From JBDRDD01 sp043821115 (GTDB lineage: Bacteria > CAYTYR01 > UBA6262 > DAOVJB01), in assembly GCA_043821115.1 (NCBI GenBank), contig JBDRDD010000026.1:1-55607 (forward strand): a DNA stretch of 55,607 bases, written 5' to 3'. The translations under genes and the position numbers were made by a program. Below the pieces are notes generated by a model. That model saw only the letters and a list, made by a program, of their open reading frames with translations. It made no database searches and was not told the DNA's origin. Each line of letters begins with the position of its first letter. The stretch's first letter is position 1. Below are positions 15,912 to 24,768 of the stretch, piece by piece.

Positions 15912-17558
15912 ATGAGAAGGATTATTTTAATAACTTTTGTTCTAAGCTTAACGCTTGCTTTTTTGTGTGAGGCGGATGAAGGCTGGCAGGGCGAGTCGCG
16001 CTGGCGCCTCAAGATATATGAGGTGTCAAACGGCGAGTCTTACGGCGAGGGCGGGGATTTATTCAACCCGATGTACCTTTACAACAGGACCCAGCTTAAG
16101 AAGGATGATACCTACAAACTAGGTATTGTATTCAGGAAGGGAAGAAACGAACCTGATCTGAGTGTTGAGACTCTAAGGAAGTATTATCTTCTCAAGTACT
16201 ATTTTGTTATGAAGGATGTGTTTTTCGACACTTTTGTGGTCGGTAACTACAAACTGAAATACGGCCAGGGCCTGGTTTTCTACCAGCCTTTTAGCGAGAT
16301 CGCAAGGCCTGTTAAGATAAAATACAAGGGGATAAGCGAAGACAGCGGTACTAACCCAAACGCGTATTTTAAGGGGATAGCGTTTGATAAAAGGTTCGGC
16401 AATATTGAGGGTGCTTTCTTTTATTCCGAGAAGCGTCTTGACGCCTCGAGAAACACGGACGGCACCATAAAGACTGAGCTTGAAAGTATAAGGGATAATT
16501 ACGGCTATCTTGACAGCGCGAGCGCCATAACAAACAATGATGTGTTAACCGAAAGGCTTGTCGGTGCAAGGGCAGTGTATCATTTCTCCAAGAAAAGCCT
16601 TCTGGGAATAACCGGTTATGAGAGTTCTTTTACGCCCGGTATAGATCCTCCTGATAGTAAAGGCGAATACACCTTCAGGGGAAACAAAAATGCCGTGTGG
16701 GGAGCGGATGCAGAGACATCTCTTGGAGGAGTTGATATAGTAGCGGAGGTTGCAAGAACACGTGATTTTGGAGGGGCATATATATTTCAGCCCATGCTTG
16801 ATAGGGGTGACTGGATGTTCTGGAGCGCTTTGTACAGATATGATTCTGATTACTACAACCAGCACTCAAGTGCCCTTACTACGGATAATATGGATGAGGA
16901 TATAAACGAGGAGGGATTCAAGGCAGGGGTGGAGTACAACAACAGGAAGCTTGAGGTTAATGTTCACTTTGACAGGGCATACCATCCTTACATGGATGAT
17001 AACCTTAACCCGAGCCATGTAAATGTCCTGTGGTTTGATTCAAACCTCAAGTTGAATAAAGATATGTCCGTTTACTTCAGGCAGTGGAGCAAGCAGTACA
17101 TGGATAAGGCAAAGAACGATTCCGGTGTGTATGAAGATATGGACATGCGGTGGCACAAAACGCGTCTTCAGCTTACAGTCAAGCCCAGCAGGAGCTGGCA
17201 GTTAAAGACAAGGGCAGATTTGAGGCGCGATGTTGTCGCAAACACAGGTGTGGTTGAGACAGGCTACCTTTTATTTGAAGATATTAAATACACGGCAAGT
17301 AAAAAGCTTACACTGGAAGGAAGGTTAATATACTTTAACGCTCCCGGAGTATACGTTAGCGCTGTAGAGCCGCTTTGGAAGAATTCATACGCGTCATATT
17401 TCTGGAACTCTACGGGCACCGGCATACGGTATTATATAATTATTAATGTAAAGGCTGGAAAAGGTTCTGAGTTCTGGGTAAAATACGAACACACAGATAA
17501 ATGCTCGTCTGATTACAGAAGCGACTATGCGAAACTTCAATATGACGTAAAATGGTAA
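15912..17558 (+). CDS. outer-membrane beta-barrel protein
   Basis: 548 residues. ATG 15912 is preferred (GGGAG upstream and an immediate signal peptide MRRIILITF...) to the in-frame ATG 15870, which lies in the hairpin region. After the signal the sequence is rich in alternating aromatic strands, for example L-R-K-Y-Y-L-L-K-Y-Y-F-V-M and Y-G-Q-G-L-V-F-Y-Q-P, and ends in K-L-Q-Y-D-V-K-W with a C-terminal aromatic, as outer-membrane barrels do. The Y-G-Q-G-L-[VL] stretch resembles barrels found beside helix-hairpin-helix proteins in Bacteroidetes-type genomes. Substrate or role unknown. It is monocistronic by spacing. Confidence 0.75.
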   Translation: MRRIILITFVLSLTLAFLCEADEGWQGESRWRLKIYEVSNGESYGEGGDLFNPMYLYNRTQLKKDDTYKLGIVFRKGRNEPDLSVETLRKYYLLKYYFVMKDVFFDTFVVGNYKLKYGQGLVFYQPFSEIARPVKIKYKGISEDSGTNPNAYFKGIAFDKRFGNIEGAFFYSEKRLDASRNTDGTIKTELESIRDNYGYLDSASAITNNDVLTERLVGARAVYHFSKKSLLGITGYESSFTPGIDPPDSKGEYTFRGNKNAVWGADAETSLGGVDIVAEVARTRDFGGAYIFQPMLDRGDWMFWSALYRYDSDYYNQHSSALTTDNMDEDINEEGFKAGVEYNNRKLEVNVHFDRAYHPYMDDNLNPSHVNVLWFDSNLKLNKDMSVYFRQWSKQYMDKAKNDSGVYEDMDMRWHKTRLQLTVKPSRSWQLKTRADLRRDVVANTGVVETGYLLFEDIKYTASKKLTLEGRLIYFNAPGVYVSAVEPLWKNSYASYFWNSTGTGIRYYIIINVKAGKGSEFWVKYEHTDKCSSDYRSDYAKLQYDVKW

Positions 17559-17610
17559 AAACCCCTTATTTTTCAAGGTTAATTTTTTTTGTTTATTTTG
17601 CAAAAACCCC

Positions 17611-17639
17611 TTGACAAAGCATAAAAATCGTGTTATACT
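17611..17639 (+). promoter_or_regulatory. strong sigma70-type promoter
   Basis: TTGACA (17611-17616), 17 nt, TATACT (17634-17639), about 57 nt before the start codon at 17696. Confidence 0.8.
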
Positions 17640-17695
17640 TGTACTAACACCCTAATATTTAGGTCGAATTTTTATAATAAGAAGGAGTTTGTGCG

Positions 17696-18211
17696 ATGAA
17701 CTTACCTGAAGCAAAAGAGTGCATATTTTGTGGAATAGAGCTTCACAGGGAACAGGAGCAGAGCGATGACAGCTGGCTCAGGAAAAAGGAATGCTACCAG
17801 TGCCTGAAGAAGCACAGGAAAGAATACGGACACAAGCGCTACCTGGAACTGCGGGACCAGCTGCTTGAAAAATCAAGGGACTACTACCAGCACCACCAGG
17901 AAGAGGCGCGTGAATACAGGAAAAAGTACTGGGAAGACCACAGGGGTGAACTGCTTGGGAGACAGAAGGAATACCGCGACACTCACAGGGATCAGGAGAC
18001 GAACAGGAACAAGGTATACCGCAATACGCATCGGGACCAGTTCAGGGAATACCGCAGGGAATATTACGACAAGAACAAGGAAAGACTGCAGGCCTATTAC
18101 CGCGAATATTACAAAAAGCACAAGGACCTTATAAAAAACAGGAACCTTGAATCATACTACAAGAAAAAGAGTAAAAACATCAACAACCCCGATCAGAACA
18201 AGGAATCTTAA
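17696..18211 (+). CDS. zinc-knuckle, tyrosine/charge-rich repeat protein
   Basis: 171 residues, start backed by GAAGGAG. The N-terminus carries two C-x-x-C pairs (C-I-F-C near residue 9 and C-Y-Q-C near residue 33), a likely zinc-binding knuckle. The rest (about residues 45-155) is a highly charged helical repeat of about 11-14 residues of the form Y-R-x-x-Y-[YW]-x-x-[HN]-[RK]-x-x-[LQ], continuing to a lysine/asparagine tail. There is no membrane segment. Similar Zn-plus-charged-repeat proteins occur in phages and environmental bacteria and may bind nucleic acid; here that is inference. The gene stands alone with its own strong promoter and a perfect terminator, which implies high or independent expression. 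Confidence 0.72.
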   Translation: MNLPEAKECIFCGIELHREQEQSDDSWLRKKECYQCLKKHRKEYGHKRYLELRDQLLEKSRDYYQHHQEEAREYRKKYWEDHRGELLGRQKEYRDTHRDQETNRNKVYRNTHRDQFREYRREYYDKNKERLQAYYREYYKKHKDLIKNRNLESYYKKKSKNINNPDQNKES

Positions 18212-18241
18212 TTTAAGACAGGGAAGGGGCACATTTCCCGA

Positions 18242-18284
18242 AGAGCGTGAGACTGTATAATGTACGGTTACACGCTCTTTTTTA
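18242..18284 (+). terminator. strong intrinsic terminator
   Basis: AGAGCGTG (18242-18249) pairs perfectly with CACGCTCT (18271-18278), followed by TTTTTTAATTTG. A smaller GGGAA/TTCCC hairpin precedes it. Confidence 0.9.
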
Positions 18285-18307
18285 ATTTGTATTGCGTTTT
18301 TATCCCC

Positions 18308-18335
18308 TTGACATAATCCCTAAAAAGCGTATAAT
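18308..18335 (+). promoter_or_regulatory. promoter of the lpoB-like operon
   Basis: TTGACA (18308-18313), 16 nt, TATAAT (18330-18335). Confidence 0.8.
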
Positions 18336-18377
18336 AATACCTACGTGAAAAACAAAGATGAGTGAAAGGGGGGAAAC

Positions 18378-18986
18378 ATGAAACGCAGATATTTTGGAGT
18401 GATAATGCTGGGTATTTTCGCCGCGGTGTTTGTTCTCGGCGGATGCGCGACGAAGGTGAAGCGTGTTGAAGTGGACGAAGTGATTGATCTTACCGGGAAC
18501 TGGAATGACACGGATTCAAGGCTTGTCTCGGAGGAGATGATAAAGGACTGCTTGGCAAGGCCGTGGAGGGCAGCGTTCTCAATGGCAGCGGGAAGGCAAC
18601 CAAAAGTCATAGTTGGAACGGTGAGAAACAGGAGCCAGGAGCATATCGCGACCCAGACATTCGTCAAGGACCTTGAAAGGGAACTTATCAATTCCGGGCT
18701 TGTCGGTTTCGTTGCAAACAAAGAAGAGAGAGAAGAGATAAGGGAAGAGAAGCTGGACCAGGAAGAGTTTTCAAGGGCGGAGACAGTCAAGGAAATGGGC
18801 CAGGAAACGGGAGCCGACTTCATGCTCCAGGGACAGATAAACACCATAATTGATCATGCGGGAAAGAAAGCCGTAAAATATTTCCAGGTGGAGCTTGAGC
18901 TTGTGAACATACTAACACACGAGAAAGCCTGGATCGGCCAGAAGAAGATAAAGAAATTCGTCACGAGGCCGAAATTTAAACCATAA
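18378..18986 (+). CDS. lpoB: LpoB-family lipoprotein, penicillin-binding-protein activator
   Basis: 202 residues. The lipobox V-L-G-G-C places the acylated Cys at residue 23. The core matches LpoB: L-T-G-N-W-N-D-T-D, then K-V-I-V-G-T-V-R-N-R-S-Q-E-H-I, F-V-K-D-L-E-R-E-L-I-N-S-G, and G-A-D-F-M-L-Q-G. In E. coli LpoB is an outer-membrane lipoprotein that crosses the periplasm to stimulate PBP1b transpeptidase activity; in many other phyla the family is widespread and its partner is not defined. GGGGGG precedes the ATG. It is followed 12 nt later by a second lipoprotein gene, so both likely act in the envelope. The gene name is by family, not by proven function. Confidence 0.82.
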   Translation: MKRRYFGVIMLGIFAAVFVLGGCATKVKRVEVDEVIDLTGNWNDTDSRLVSEEMIKDCLARPWRAAFSMAAGRQPKVIVGTVRNRSQEHIATQTFVKDLERELINSGLVGFVANKEEREEIREEKLDQEEFSRAETVKEMGQETGADFMLQGQINTIIDHAGKKAVKYFQVELELVNILTHEKAWIGQKKIKKFVTRPKFKP

Positions 18987-18998
18987 CACAAACGAGAT

Positions 18999-20468
18999 AT
19001 GATAAAACTAAAAGAACTCTTAAATCATACCCCCAGGCGTGCTCGTGCACTCTGGGGGCTGCTTTTTGTAAGCGTAGCTTACCTTTTCTTCTCGGCCTGC
19101 GCCGGTGGCAATTACGAATACTACAATTCCATCCACGCACTTATGGCAAGGAATCAATACAGGCAGGCTGACGCAAAAGTGGAAGAGAACCTTGATAAGA
19201 TATACGGCAAAAAGGATATGCTTCTCTACTATTTTGACCGCGCGCTGCTTCTTCACCTCGAAGGCGAGTGGGCAGAATCCAACAAGATGCTGCAGAAAGC
19301 GGAGGCCCTGGCTGACTCCTACTTCACAAAGAGCATATCCAGCGAGGCATCAACATTTCTCATAAGCGACAACATGCGCCCTTATTACGGTGAGGATTTC
19401 GAACGCGCCATGATACATGTCTTCGGCGCGCTAAACTATATTTACATGGGAGAGTTCGATGAGGCGCTTGTTGAGGCAAGACGCGTTGACCTGTTTCTAA
19501 GTAGGCTAAAAGTTGACTACGGCCACAAGAACTTCTACACAGAGGATGCATTCATACGCTATCTTATGGGAATAATATATGAGAGCAGGGGTGAGATTAA
19601 CGACGCTTTTATATCATACAGAAAGGCCCTCAACAGATACAAAGAGACACAAGGCGCCTACGGTGTCAAAGTCCCGCCGGAGCTTGTTCAGAGCGCTCTT
19701 CAGGCAGCAAGCGATATGGGATTTCGGGATGAATACTTCGAGATAAAAAATGAATTCCCAAAGCTAAGTGAAAATTTCGTTCCAGAAAAAAGAAAGAAAA
19801 CAAACGGAGAGATAGTTCTTCTTCACTACAACGGTCGCGTACCCCACAAGATAGACAGCATATTCAAGATGGAGTTCGGCAGGGCATGGGGTTTCGTGGG
19901 CATGGTGGATATCGCGGGAGAGGCGCAGGAGGAGGTTAACAATGTCGCAACCGTGATAGAGACAATAGCAAGCGAGGAGCAGGTTATAATCGCGTTTCCG
20001 AAATTCGTGCCGAGCCCCTACAGTATATTCATAAGCGAAGTCCAGGTGGGAGATGAGATCCACAGGACGGAACTTGTCCAGGATATAGGCGCTATCGCGG
20101 TTAAGAACATGGAAGACAGGAAGGGACGGATGTTTTTCAAGAGTGTCGCACGCGCAGCCATAAAATTCGCGCTTGCAAAAGGGGCGGAGCGAAAAATAAA
20201 AGAGAAAACAAAGAGTGAGGTTGCCCAGTGGATACTGACAAAAGCCGTAAAAACAGCGTCAGCCTTAACAGAGAAGGCTGACAAGCGTTCCTGGAGGACA
20301 CTGCCCGACCAGATAAGGATGTCCAGGGTGAGCTTACCCGGGGGAACTTATCCTGTTGAGGTTACATTTGTTGACAAGAAGGGTTATGAAGAGGGAAAGG
20401 TGGCACTCGGGAACGTCACGGTTACCCCCGGCAAGAAAACTTTCCTTTACCTGAGCACCCTCAGGTAG
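18999..20468 (+). CDS. COG3014-like TPR-containing lipoprotein
   Basis: 489 residues. A basic N-terminus, a hydrophobic stretch and the lipobox F-F-S-A-C (Cys at about residue 34) mark a lipoprotein. The first half (about residues 45-230) is helical and TPR-like, with A-L-L-L-H-L-E-G-E-W and Y-I-Y-M-G-E-F-D-E-A-L-V-E-A-R-R-V-D and L-M-G-I-I-Y-E-S-R-G-E-I-N-D-A-F-I-S-Y-R-K-A-L. The second half is beta-rich and ends T-P-G-K-K-T-F-L-Y-L-S-T-L. It matches what is known as the COG3014 family, which is often encoded next to LpoB-like and other Lpo proteins. A role in peptidoglycan synthesis control is inferred from this pairing only. Confidence 0.75.
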   Translation: MIKLKELLNHTPRRARALWGLLFVSVAYLFFSACAGGNYEYYNSIHALMARNQYRQADAKVEENLDKIYGKKDMLLYYFDRALLLHLEGEWAESNKMLQKAEALADSYFTKSISSEASTFLISDNMRPYYGEDFERAMIHVFGALNYIYMGEFDEALVEARRVDLFLSRLKVDYGHKNFYTEDAFIRYLMGIIYESRGEINDAFISYRKALNRYKETQGAYGVKVPPELVQSALQAASDMGFRDEYFEIKNEFPKLSENFVPEKRKKTNGEIVLLHYNGRVPHKIDSIFKMEFGRAWGFVGMVDIAGEAQEEVNNVATVIETIASEEQVIIAFPKFVPSPYSIFISEVQVGDEIHRTELVQDIGAIAVKNMEDRKGRMFFKSVARAAIKFALAKGAERKIKEKTKSEVAQWILTKAVKTASALTEKADKRSWRTLPDQIRMSRVSLPGGTYPVEVTFVDKKGYEEGKVALGNVTVTPGKKTFLYLSTLR

Positions 20469-20503
20469 AATGGCGGCGAAGAAGAAAGTAAAATAAGGTT
20501 CTG

Positions 20504-20530
20504 GCCCCTTTATTTAATGGGGCTTTTTTC
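20504..20530 (+). terminator. intrinsic terminator of the lpoB-like operon
   Basis: GCCCC (20504-20508) pairs with GGGGC (20519-20523), followed by TTTTTTC. Confidence 0.8.
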
Positions 20531-20622
20531 TTTAATAAATCTGATTGGACGTATATAAAGAAGAATATATTAAAATTCGCTATGCCGTAGAAAGTGCCAA
20601 AGTCAACAGGCAAAAAAATATA

Positions 20623-20651
20623 TGGACTTATCACCCCTTATAGTCTATAAT
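20623..20651 (+). promoter_or_regulatory. putative promoter upstream of the transglutaminase-like gene
   Basis: TGGACT (20623-20628), 17 nt, TATAAT (20646-20651), 37 nt before the ATG. Confidence 0.6.
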
Positions 20652-20688
20652 AAATAAAAAGCTTTGTTTTAGCGCGCAAGGAGCCAAT

Positions 20689-21822
20689 ATGCCCAACAAG
20701 AAACTCGTCGGGTTTATCATTTTCTGCATCATCATGATGATGTTCGGTGTAAGCAGGTTTTTCATGCTAAAAGGCATCCAGGCGGGAGCCATCAAAGTGC
20801 TGGAGGTGAAAAACCACAAGTTCACGAGATCCCTTTTCACATTCACTTTCGAGAGTCCCTACCAGGATAAGATAGTGGAGATGGCCGAAAACGAGCGCCT
20901 GCCCGAGCTCGTTGACAAGGCGCCGAACGAATTCGAAAAGATACTAATTATCAGGCGCTGGGTCAAGCATCAGCTAGAAACAGGGGATTTCCCCTACCCT
21001 TACCCGCCGTGGGACGCTTCCGTCATACTTGACTGGTGCCGAAGCGGTAAGACAACCGCTTTCTGCGGCCAGCACGCGATAGTGTTCGCTCAGGCCCTTA
21101 TAGCCTTAAATATTCCCGTGAGATACCTCGACATCGCCAGGAAGGACAGGGAGGGGCACTTTCTGACCGAGATATGGTCAAGGGAGTTCAAAAAGTGGAT
21201 AGTCATGGACCCTTACTTCGGGCTTCATTTTGAAAAGGACCATCTGCCTCTTAGCGCGCTCGAGATGCACAACGCGCTCATCAGCGCTACATACGAGGGC
21301 ATAGCGGTCGTGAGGGATAACGGCATACTCTACAATGAGTATGACACAAAAAAATATATAGACTTCTATTTCACCTTCGGGATATTGTTTAGAAACGACC
21401 ACATGTCCAACCCAGCTATCATATCGTCTCTTGAAGACCAGAAGAATATGAGAAGAAGGGTCATATACACCGAGCCGATGCTCCAGTACAGCGATTCTGT
21501 CTCAAAGAGCATGCTGGTGTTCAGGCACCCCTCAAGCGTTTACCTGGAAGATTTCTACTGGGAGCCGGATTTAGTTGTAATAAGGGTGGCGGATATAAAC
21601 TACGGCAGGGGAGAGATAGAGCTTGAATTTCAGAACATGATATCCGATAAGGATTTTTACGTTTATATCGGGACCGGACGCATGAAATACAAGAAAGTTG
21701 ATCACAACTATACATGGAAACTTAAAGAAGGCTATAACAAGCTCTATGTCATGAACCAGCTATATGATGTTGACGTGGGGGAGTTCATACAGAGCTACAT
21801 CGCGGTGGAGTACACGCCGTAG
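20689..21822 (+). CDS. membrane-anchored transglutaminase-like protein
   Basis: 377 residues with one N-terminal membrane segment (about residues 6-24) and the rest presumably periplasmic. A transglutaminase-like core shows a complete catalytic triad: Cys126 in T-A-F-C-G-Q-H, His157 in E-G-H-F-L-T-E-I-W, and Asp174 in W-I-V-M-D-P-Y. The preceding helix I-L-I-I-R-R-W-V is also typical. A beta-rich C-terminal domain follows. Bacterial members of this fold are usually proteases or peptide-modifying enzymes rather than true transglutaminases; the substrate is unknown. The next gene follows after 13 nt. Confidence 0.82.
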   Translation: MPNKKLVGFIIFCIIMMMFGVSRFFMLKGIQAGAIKVLEVKNHKFTRSLFTFTFESPYQDKIVEMAENERLPELVDKAPNEFEKILIIRRWVKHQLETGDFPYPYPPWDASVILDWCRSGKTTAFCGQHAIVFAQALIALNIPVRYLDIARKDREGHFLTEIWSREFKKWIVMDPYFGLHFEKDHLPLSALEMHNALISATYEGIAVVRDNGILYNEYDTKKYIDFYFTFGILFRNDHMSNPAIISSLEDQKNMRRRVIYTEPMLQYSDSVSKSMLVFRHPSSVYLEDFYWEPDLVVIRVADINYGRGEIELEFQNMISDKDFYVYIGTGRMKYKKVDHNYTWKLKEGYNKLYVMNQLYDVDVGEFIQSYIAVEYTP

Positions 21823-21835
21823 GAGGACAGGGACT

Positions 21836-23299
21836 GTGAAGGCCGAGCAGGGGCAATTGACACTTAAAAAAGGTGACAGGTTAAGAGTCGACATAGAATC
21901 AATAATATTCGGCGGGGAAGGGCTCGCGCGTTACAAGGGCTTTGTCATATTCGTGCCGTTCTGTGTTGCCGGTGATGAGGTGTCAATAGAAATAGACGAG
22001 GTTAAAAAGAATTTCGCCCGCGCTCACTTAATAGAAGTGGTGGAGCCTTCTCTCTCCAGGGTAAAGCCTATATGCCCGCATTTCTTCAACCTCCAGAAGA
22101 GCAGAGCCGCAAGCACTTCCCAGGAGAAGAGCGAATACATCTTCTGCGGGGGCTGCGTGCTGCAGCACATGAGCTACAACCAGCAGCTCCAGGCGAAGAC
22201 GGCTCTCGTTAAGGAAGCCGTGACATACATAGGGAAACTCAAGAACGTTACGGTCCATGACATAATAGGATCAAAGAACGAGTTCAGCTACCGCAACAAG
22301 ATACAAGAACGCGTCGGTGTGCAGTTTTGCGGGGGGGAGAAGAAGATAATATGCGGCTTTTACGCGCCTGAGTCGCACAGGCTTGTGGAGATAAACAACT
22401 GCTACCTGCAGCCGACTGTTGCAAACGAGATAATAGCATCCCTTGAGAATATGTTCAACGAGTACGAGATCCCGTCCTATGACGAGGAGTTCCACAGGGG
22501 GCTGTTGCGCCATGTCATAGTCAGGCAGAGCCTTACCACGCGCGATGTAATGGTGATACTGGTCACACGGGACAAGGACCTTCCGAGCGGCAAGGAGCTC
22601 ATCGAGCGCCTTGTAACGGATTTTCCTCATGTAAAGAGCGTGGTGCAGAATATAAACAAGAAGAAGACCAACAAGATACTAGGCGATCACTCAAGGGTGC
22701 TCTTCGGCAAGGAAGCAATAGCCGAGAAGATAGGGCATCTTGCCTTCAGGGTGTCGCCGAGCTCGTTCTTCCAGGTGAACACCCAGCAGGCCGAGATACT
22801 CTACCAGGTGATAGAGGAGTTCGTGATAGCGGGTTTCACCAATCAGGCCAAGCTCATAATAGATGTTTTCTCGGGTACCGGTTCCATAAGCCTCTGGATG
22901 TCTCGCTTTGCCGAGAAGGTCTACGGCATAGAGGTGAACGAGGAAGCCGTGCGTGACGCTATAAGCAGCGCGGAGTTAAATGACATAAATAACTGCGAGT
23001 TCAGGCTCGGTGACGCGAACCTTGTTCTAAGACGCATGAAAAAGCAGGGCTTAAAACCCGATATTGTCATAATAGACCCTCCTAGGAAGGGCTGTACCAG
23101 GAAACTCTTAGATGACATAAAGGCCCTTAACCCGAAGCAGATTATATACGTCTCATGCGAGCCCACGACGCTCTCAAGAGACCTACATTACCTCGACAGG
23201 CTCAAGTACAAGACGCTTGAGATTCAGCCCGTTGACATGTTCCCGCAGACAGCGCACATAGAGTGCGTGGCACGCCTTGAGAGGAAAAAAACCAAATAG
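21836..23299 (+). CDS. rlmD: TrmA/RlmD-family 23S rRNA (uracil-C5)-methyltransferase
   Basis: 487 residues from GTG 21836, which has AGGAGG 9 nt upstream; longer in-frame starts lie inside the upstream gene. Domain order: N-terminal TRAM domain (G-D-R-L-R-V-D-I-E, G-E-G-L-A-R), a 4Fe-4S cysteine set (I-C-P-H and C-G-G-C-x-L-Q-H), then a Rossmann methyltransferase with F-S-G-T-G-S-I-S, D-P-P-R-K-G-C (the catalytic cysteine) and V-S-C-E-P-T-T-L-S-R-D. It transfers a methyl group from SAM to C5 of a uracil in rRNA. Which uracil (U747, U1939 or both) cannot be read from sequence, so the symbol is by family. Confidence 0.88.
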   Translation: MKAEQGQLTLKKGDRLRVDIESIIFGGEGLARYKGFVIFVPFCVAGDEVSIEIDEVKKNFARAHLIEVVEPSLSRVKPICPHFFNLQKSRAASTSQEKSEYIFCGGCVLQHMSYNQQLQAKTALVKEAVTYIGKLKNVTVHDIIGSKNEFSYRNKIQERVGVQFCGGEKKIICGFYAPESHRLVEINNCYLQPTVANEIIASLENMFNEYEIPSYDEEFHRGLLRHVIVRQSLTTRDVMVILVTRDKDLPSGKELIERLVTDFPHVKSVVQNINKKKTNKILGDHSRVLFGKEAIAEKIGHLAFRVSPSSFFQVNTQQAEILYQVIEEFVIAGFTNQAKLIIDVFSGTGSISLWMSRFAEKVYGIEVNEEAVRDAISSAELNDINNCEFRLGDANLVLRRMKKQGLKPDIVIIDPPRKGCTRKLLDDIKALNPKQIIYVSCEPTTLSRDLHYLDRLKYKTLEIQPVDMFPQTAHIECVARLERKKTK

Positions 23300-23310
23300 G
23301 GGGAAGGGCT

Positions 23311-23595
23311 ATGCAGTACCTTTTTCTAGCACTGTTTATCTTTGTTATTCTTGTTCCGCTGATAAGCGCCATAAGGCGCATAAAGAGCCTCAAGTGGGAG
23401 AATACAGAATACAGGGAGCGCATGAAGGAGCTGGCGGACATAGCTGACAAGGCGAAGAGGGAAAGGGATAAAGCCGAGGAAGAAAAGAAGAAACTAAAAG
23501 AAGAAGAGGATAAGAAAAAAGAAGAGGAAAAACAAGCCGGCGAACAAGCAGAAGAAAAAATAGAAGAGCTGCCTCAGGAAGAGAAAGAGGCTTAA
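23311..23595 (+). CDS. small membrane-anchored charged coiled-coil protein
   Basis: 94 residues. One membrane helix (residues 3-21) is followed by a basic turn and then a Lys/Glu-rich helix (about residues 45-94) with E-E-E-K-K-K type repeats, probably a coiled coil. The start ATG 23311 has GGGGGAAGGG upstream. It may be cotranscribed with rlmD (11-nt gap) and is followed by a strong terminator. No family recognised; low-complexity composition makes homology weak evidence. Confidence 0.65.
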   Translation: MQYLFLALFIFVILVPLISAIRRIKSLKWENTEYRERMKELADIADKAKRERDKAEEEKKKLKEEEDKKKEEEKQAGEQAEEKIEELPQEEKEA

Positions 23596-23623
23596 TTAAA
23601 AGAAGAATATATCAGGGGGAAGC

Positions 23624-23662
23624 AGGTAGTGCGCTACTTAAGTTGCGCACTACCTTTTTTTA
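23624..23662 (+). terminator. strong intrinsic terminator at a convergent junction
   Basis: AGGTAGTGCGC (23624-23634) pairs perfectly with GCGCACTACCT (23645-23655), followed by TTTTTTTATA. The - strand gene ends 8 nt away, so the stem may serve both directions, though only the + strand has a T-run. Confidence 0.92.
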
Positions 23663-23669
23663 TACTCCT

Positions 23670-24611
23670 TTATTTTGTCCTGTAAGGTATTCTCCACGCG
23701 CCCGAATTGTAATCATCATTACTTTCGTTCTGCATAGTGCCCGAATCAAGTACGTCAACCGTTAAATGCCTGTAGATTCTCGCGTTTGACTGTATGGTCC
23801 AGGAATTGGTATATTTTCCGTCATCAGCCACCTCGTCACCGTGCGTGGCGTCATCGAACATCTGCACCCTCCTGTGGTTGTGGCGGAACTTGCCGTAATG
23901 AAGGAATACAAACACCGGAGGGTTCCAGTCGTCTAAAGTATTATCCACTGTTGCTATGACCGTTACCTCGGTACCTTTTGAGAAATAAGGGAATTCCGTG
24001 TTTAAGTCCATGAGATTAAGTGGGTCATCTATGTAATACTCGGCGCTTCCATCCGGGTTAGTTCCCCTTAATTCCACCTGTGTTATGGATACTGTCTGGT
24101 TCACTGATTCCGTGAGCGCCACATCTGCGCAGGATAGCTCCTGGAGCTGCCAGTGTCCGAACACCTTCTCAAGGTATGCCTTTTTTGTCACAGTGTCGTC
24201 AATTGGTTTAGAGCCGGGATTCTTTATCCCGTCATCGGTCCTGTCAATGTAGAGTTTACCCTCAACCTGTTTTTGAACCGTGACATAAGCCGTATCCCCG
24301 GATATGCTTATACTTATCTCTCTTTCGGGAAAACCTTCCCTTCGCCTTCCCCATCCTACGGGAAGGGTTGCTTCCTGGGCGTCAGTGTAGAACGGCGCCA
24401 GTGACGCGGAACTTTGCAGTATCGGGCTGTAGTCCACATCCTCATCCTCTGTAGGGTCAATTAAAAACAGGTCGGGATTGTCATTTATTACCTCCTGTAC
24501 CAGCTGCTGCTCGGGTACGCTCGATGTTACCGAGGTCTTGGCGCTTTTCGAGCAGCCCGAAACAAACGCTGCCAGTGTTACTGAAAGAATTACTAAGAAT
24601 ATTTTCCTCAT
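23670..24611 (-). CDS. secreted lipoprotein with C-terminal beta domain, only - strand gene
   Basis: 313 residues with lipobox V-S-G-C (Cys at about residue 20). AAAGGAGGG lies 8 nt before the ATG on the - strand. A middle beta-rich region contains I-S-I-S-I-S-G-D-T-A-Y-V-T-V. The C-terminal part (about residues 210-300) resembles choice-of-anchor/Ig-like domains, with F-D-D-A-T-H-G-D-E-V-A-D-D-G-K-Y-T acidic loop, a likely calcium-binding turn. Function unknown. It breaks the otherwise uniform strand use of the window. Confidence 0.75.
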   Translation of the reverse strand: MRKIFLVILSVTLAAFVSGCSKSAKTSVTSSVPEQQLVQEVINDNPDLFLIDPTEDEDVDYSPILQSSASLAPFYTDAQEATLPVGWGRRREGFPEREISISISGDTAYVTVQKQVEGKLYIDRTDDGIKNPGSKPIDDTVTKKAYLEKVFGHWQLQELSCADVALTESVNQTVSITQVELRGTNPDGSAEYYIDDPLNLMDLNTEFPYFSKGTEVTVIATVDNTLDDWNPPVFVFLHYGKFRHNHRRVQMFDDATHGDEVADDGKYTNSWTIQSNARIYRHLTVDVLDSGTMQNESNDDYNSGAWRIPYRTK

Positions 24612-24768
24612 TAATTTAGCCCTCCTTTAAGGTGTTGTTTCTAATAGCAATGACGCATTGGGTACGAAAAGGTTTACACTGGGAAAATTTTTCTTTTAAT
24701 ATATGTGGGTCCGTGTTATGATATAATGGAATATAAAAAAGAAACATTCTGCACTCAAAAGGATAGTC

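Noticed and set aside
23465..23595. Lys/Glu-rich end of the 94-residue protein considered as a repeat array
   Set aside because: It is low-complexity coiled-coil sequence without a regular DNA repeat unit.
24612..24768. Region between the - strand lipoprotein and the YggS-type gene searched for a divergent regulatory element
   Set aside because: Only a TATAAT at 24722-24727 without a good -35 and the - strand ribosome site are visible; no operator or riboswitch could be supported.
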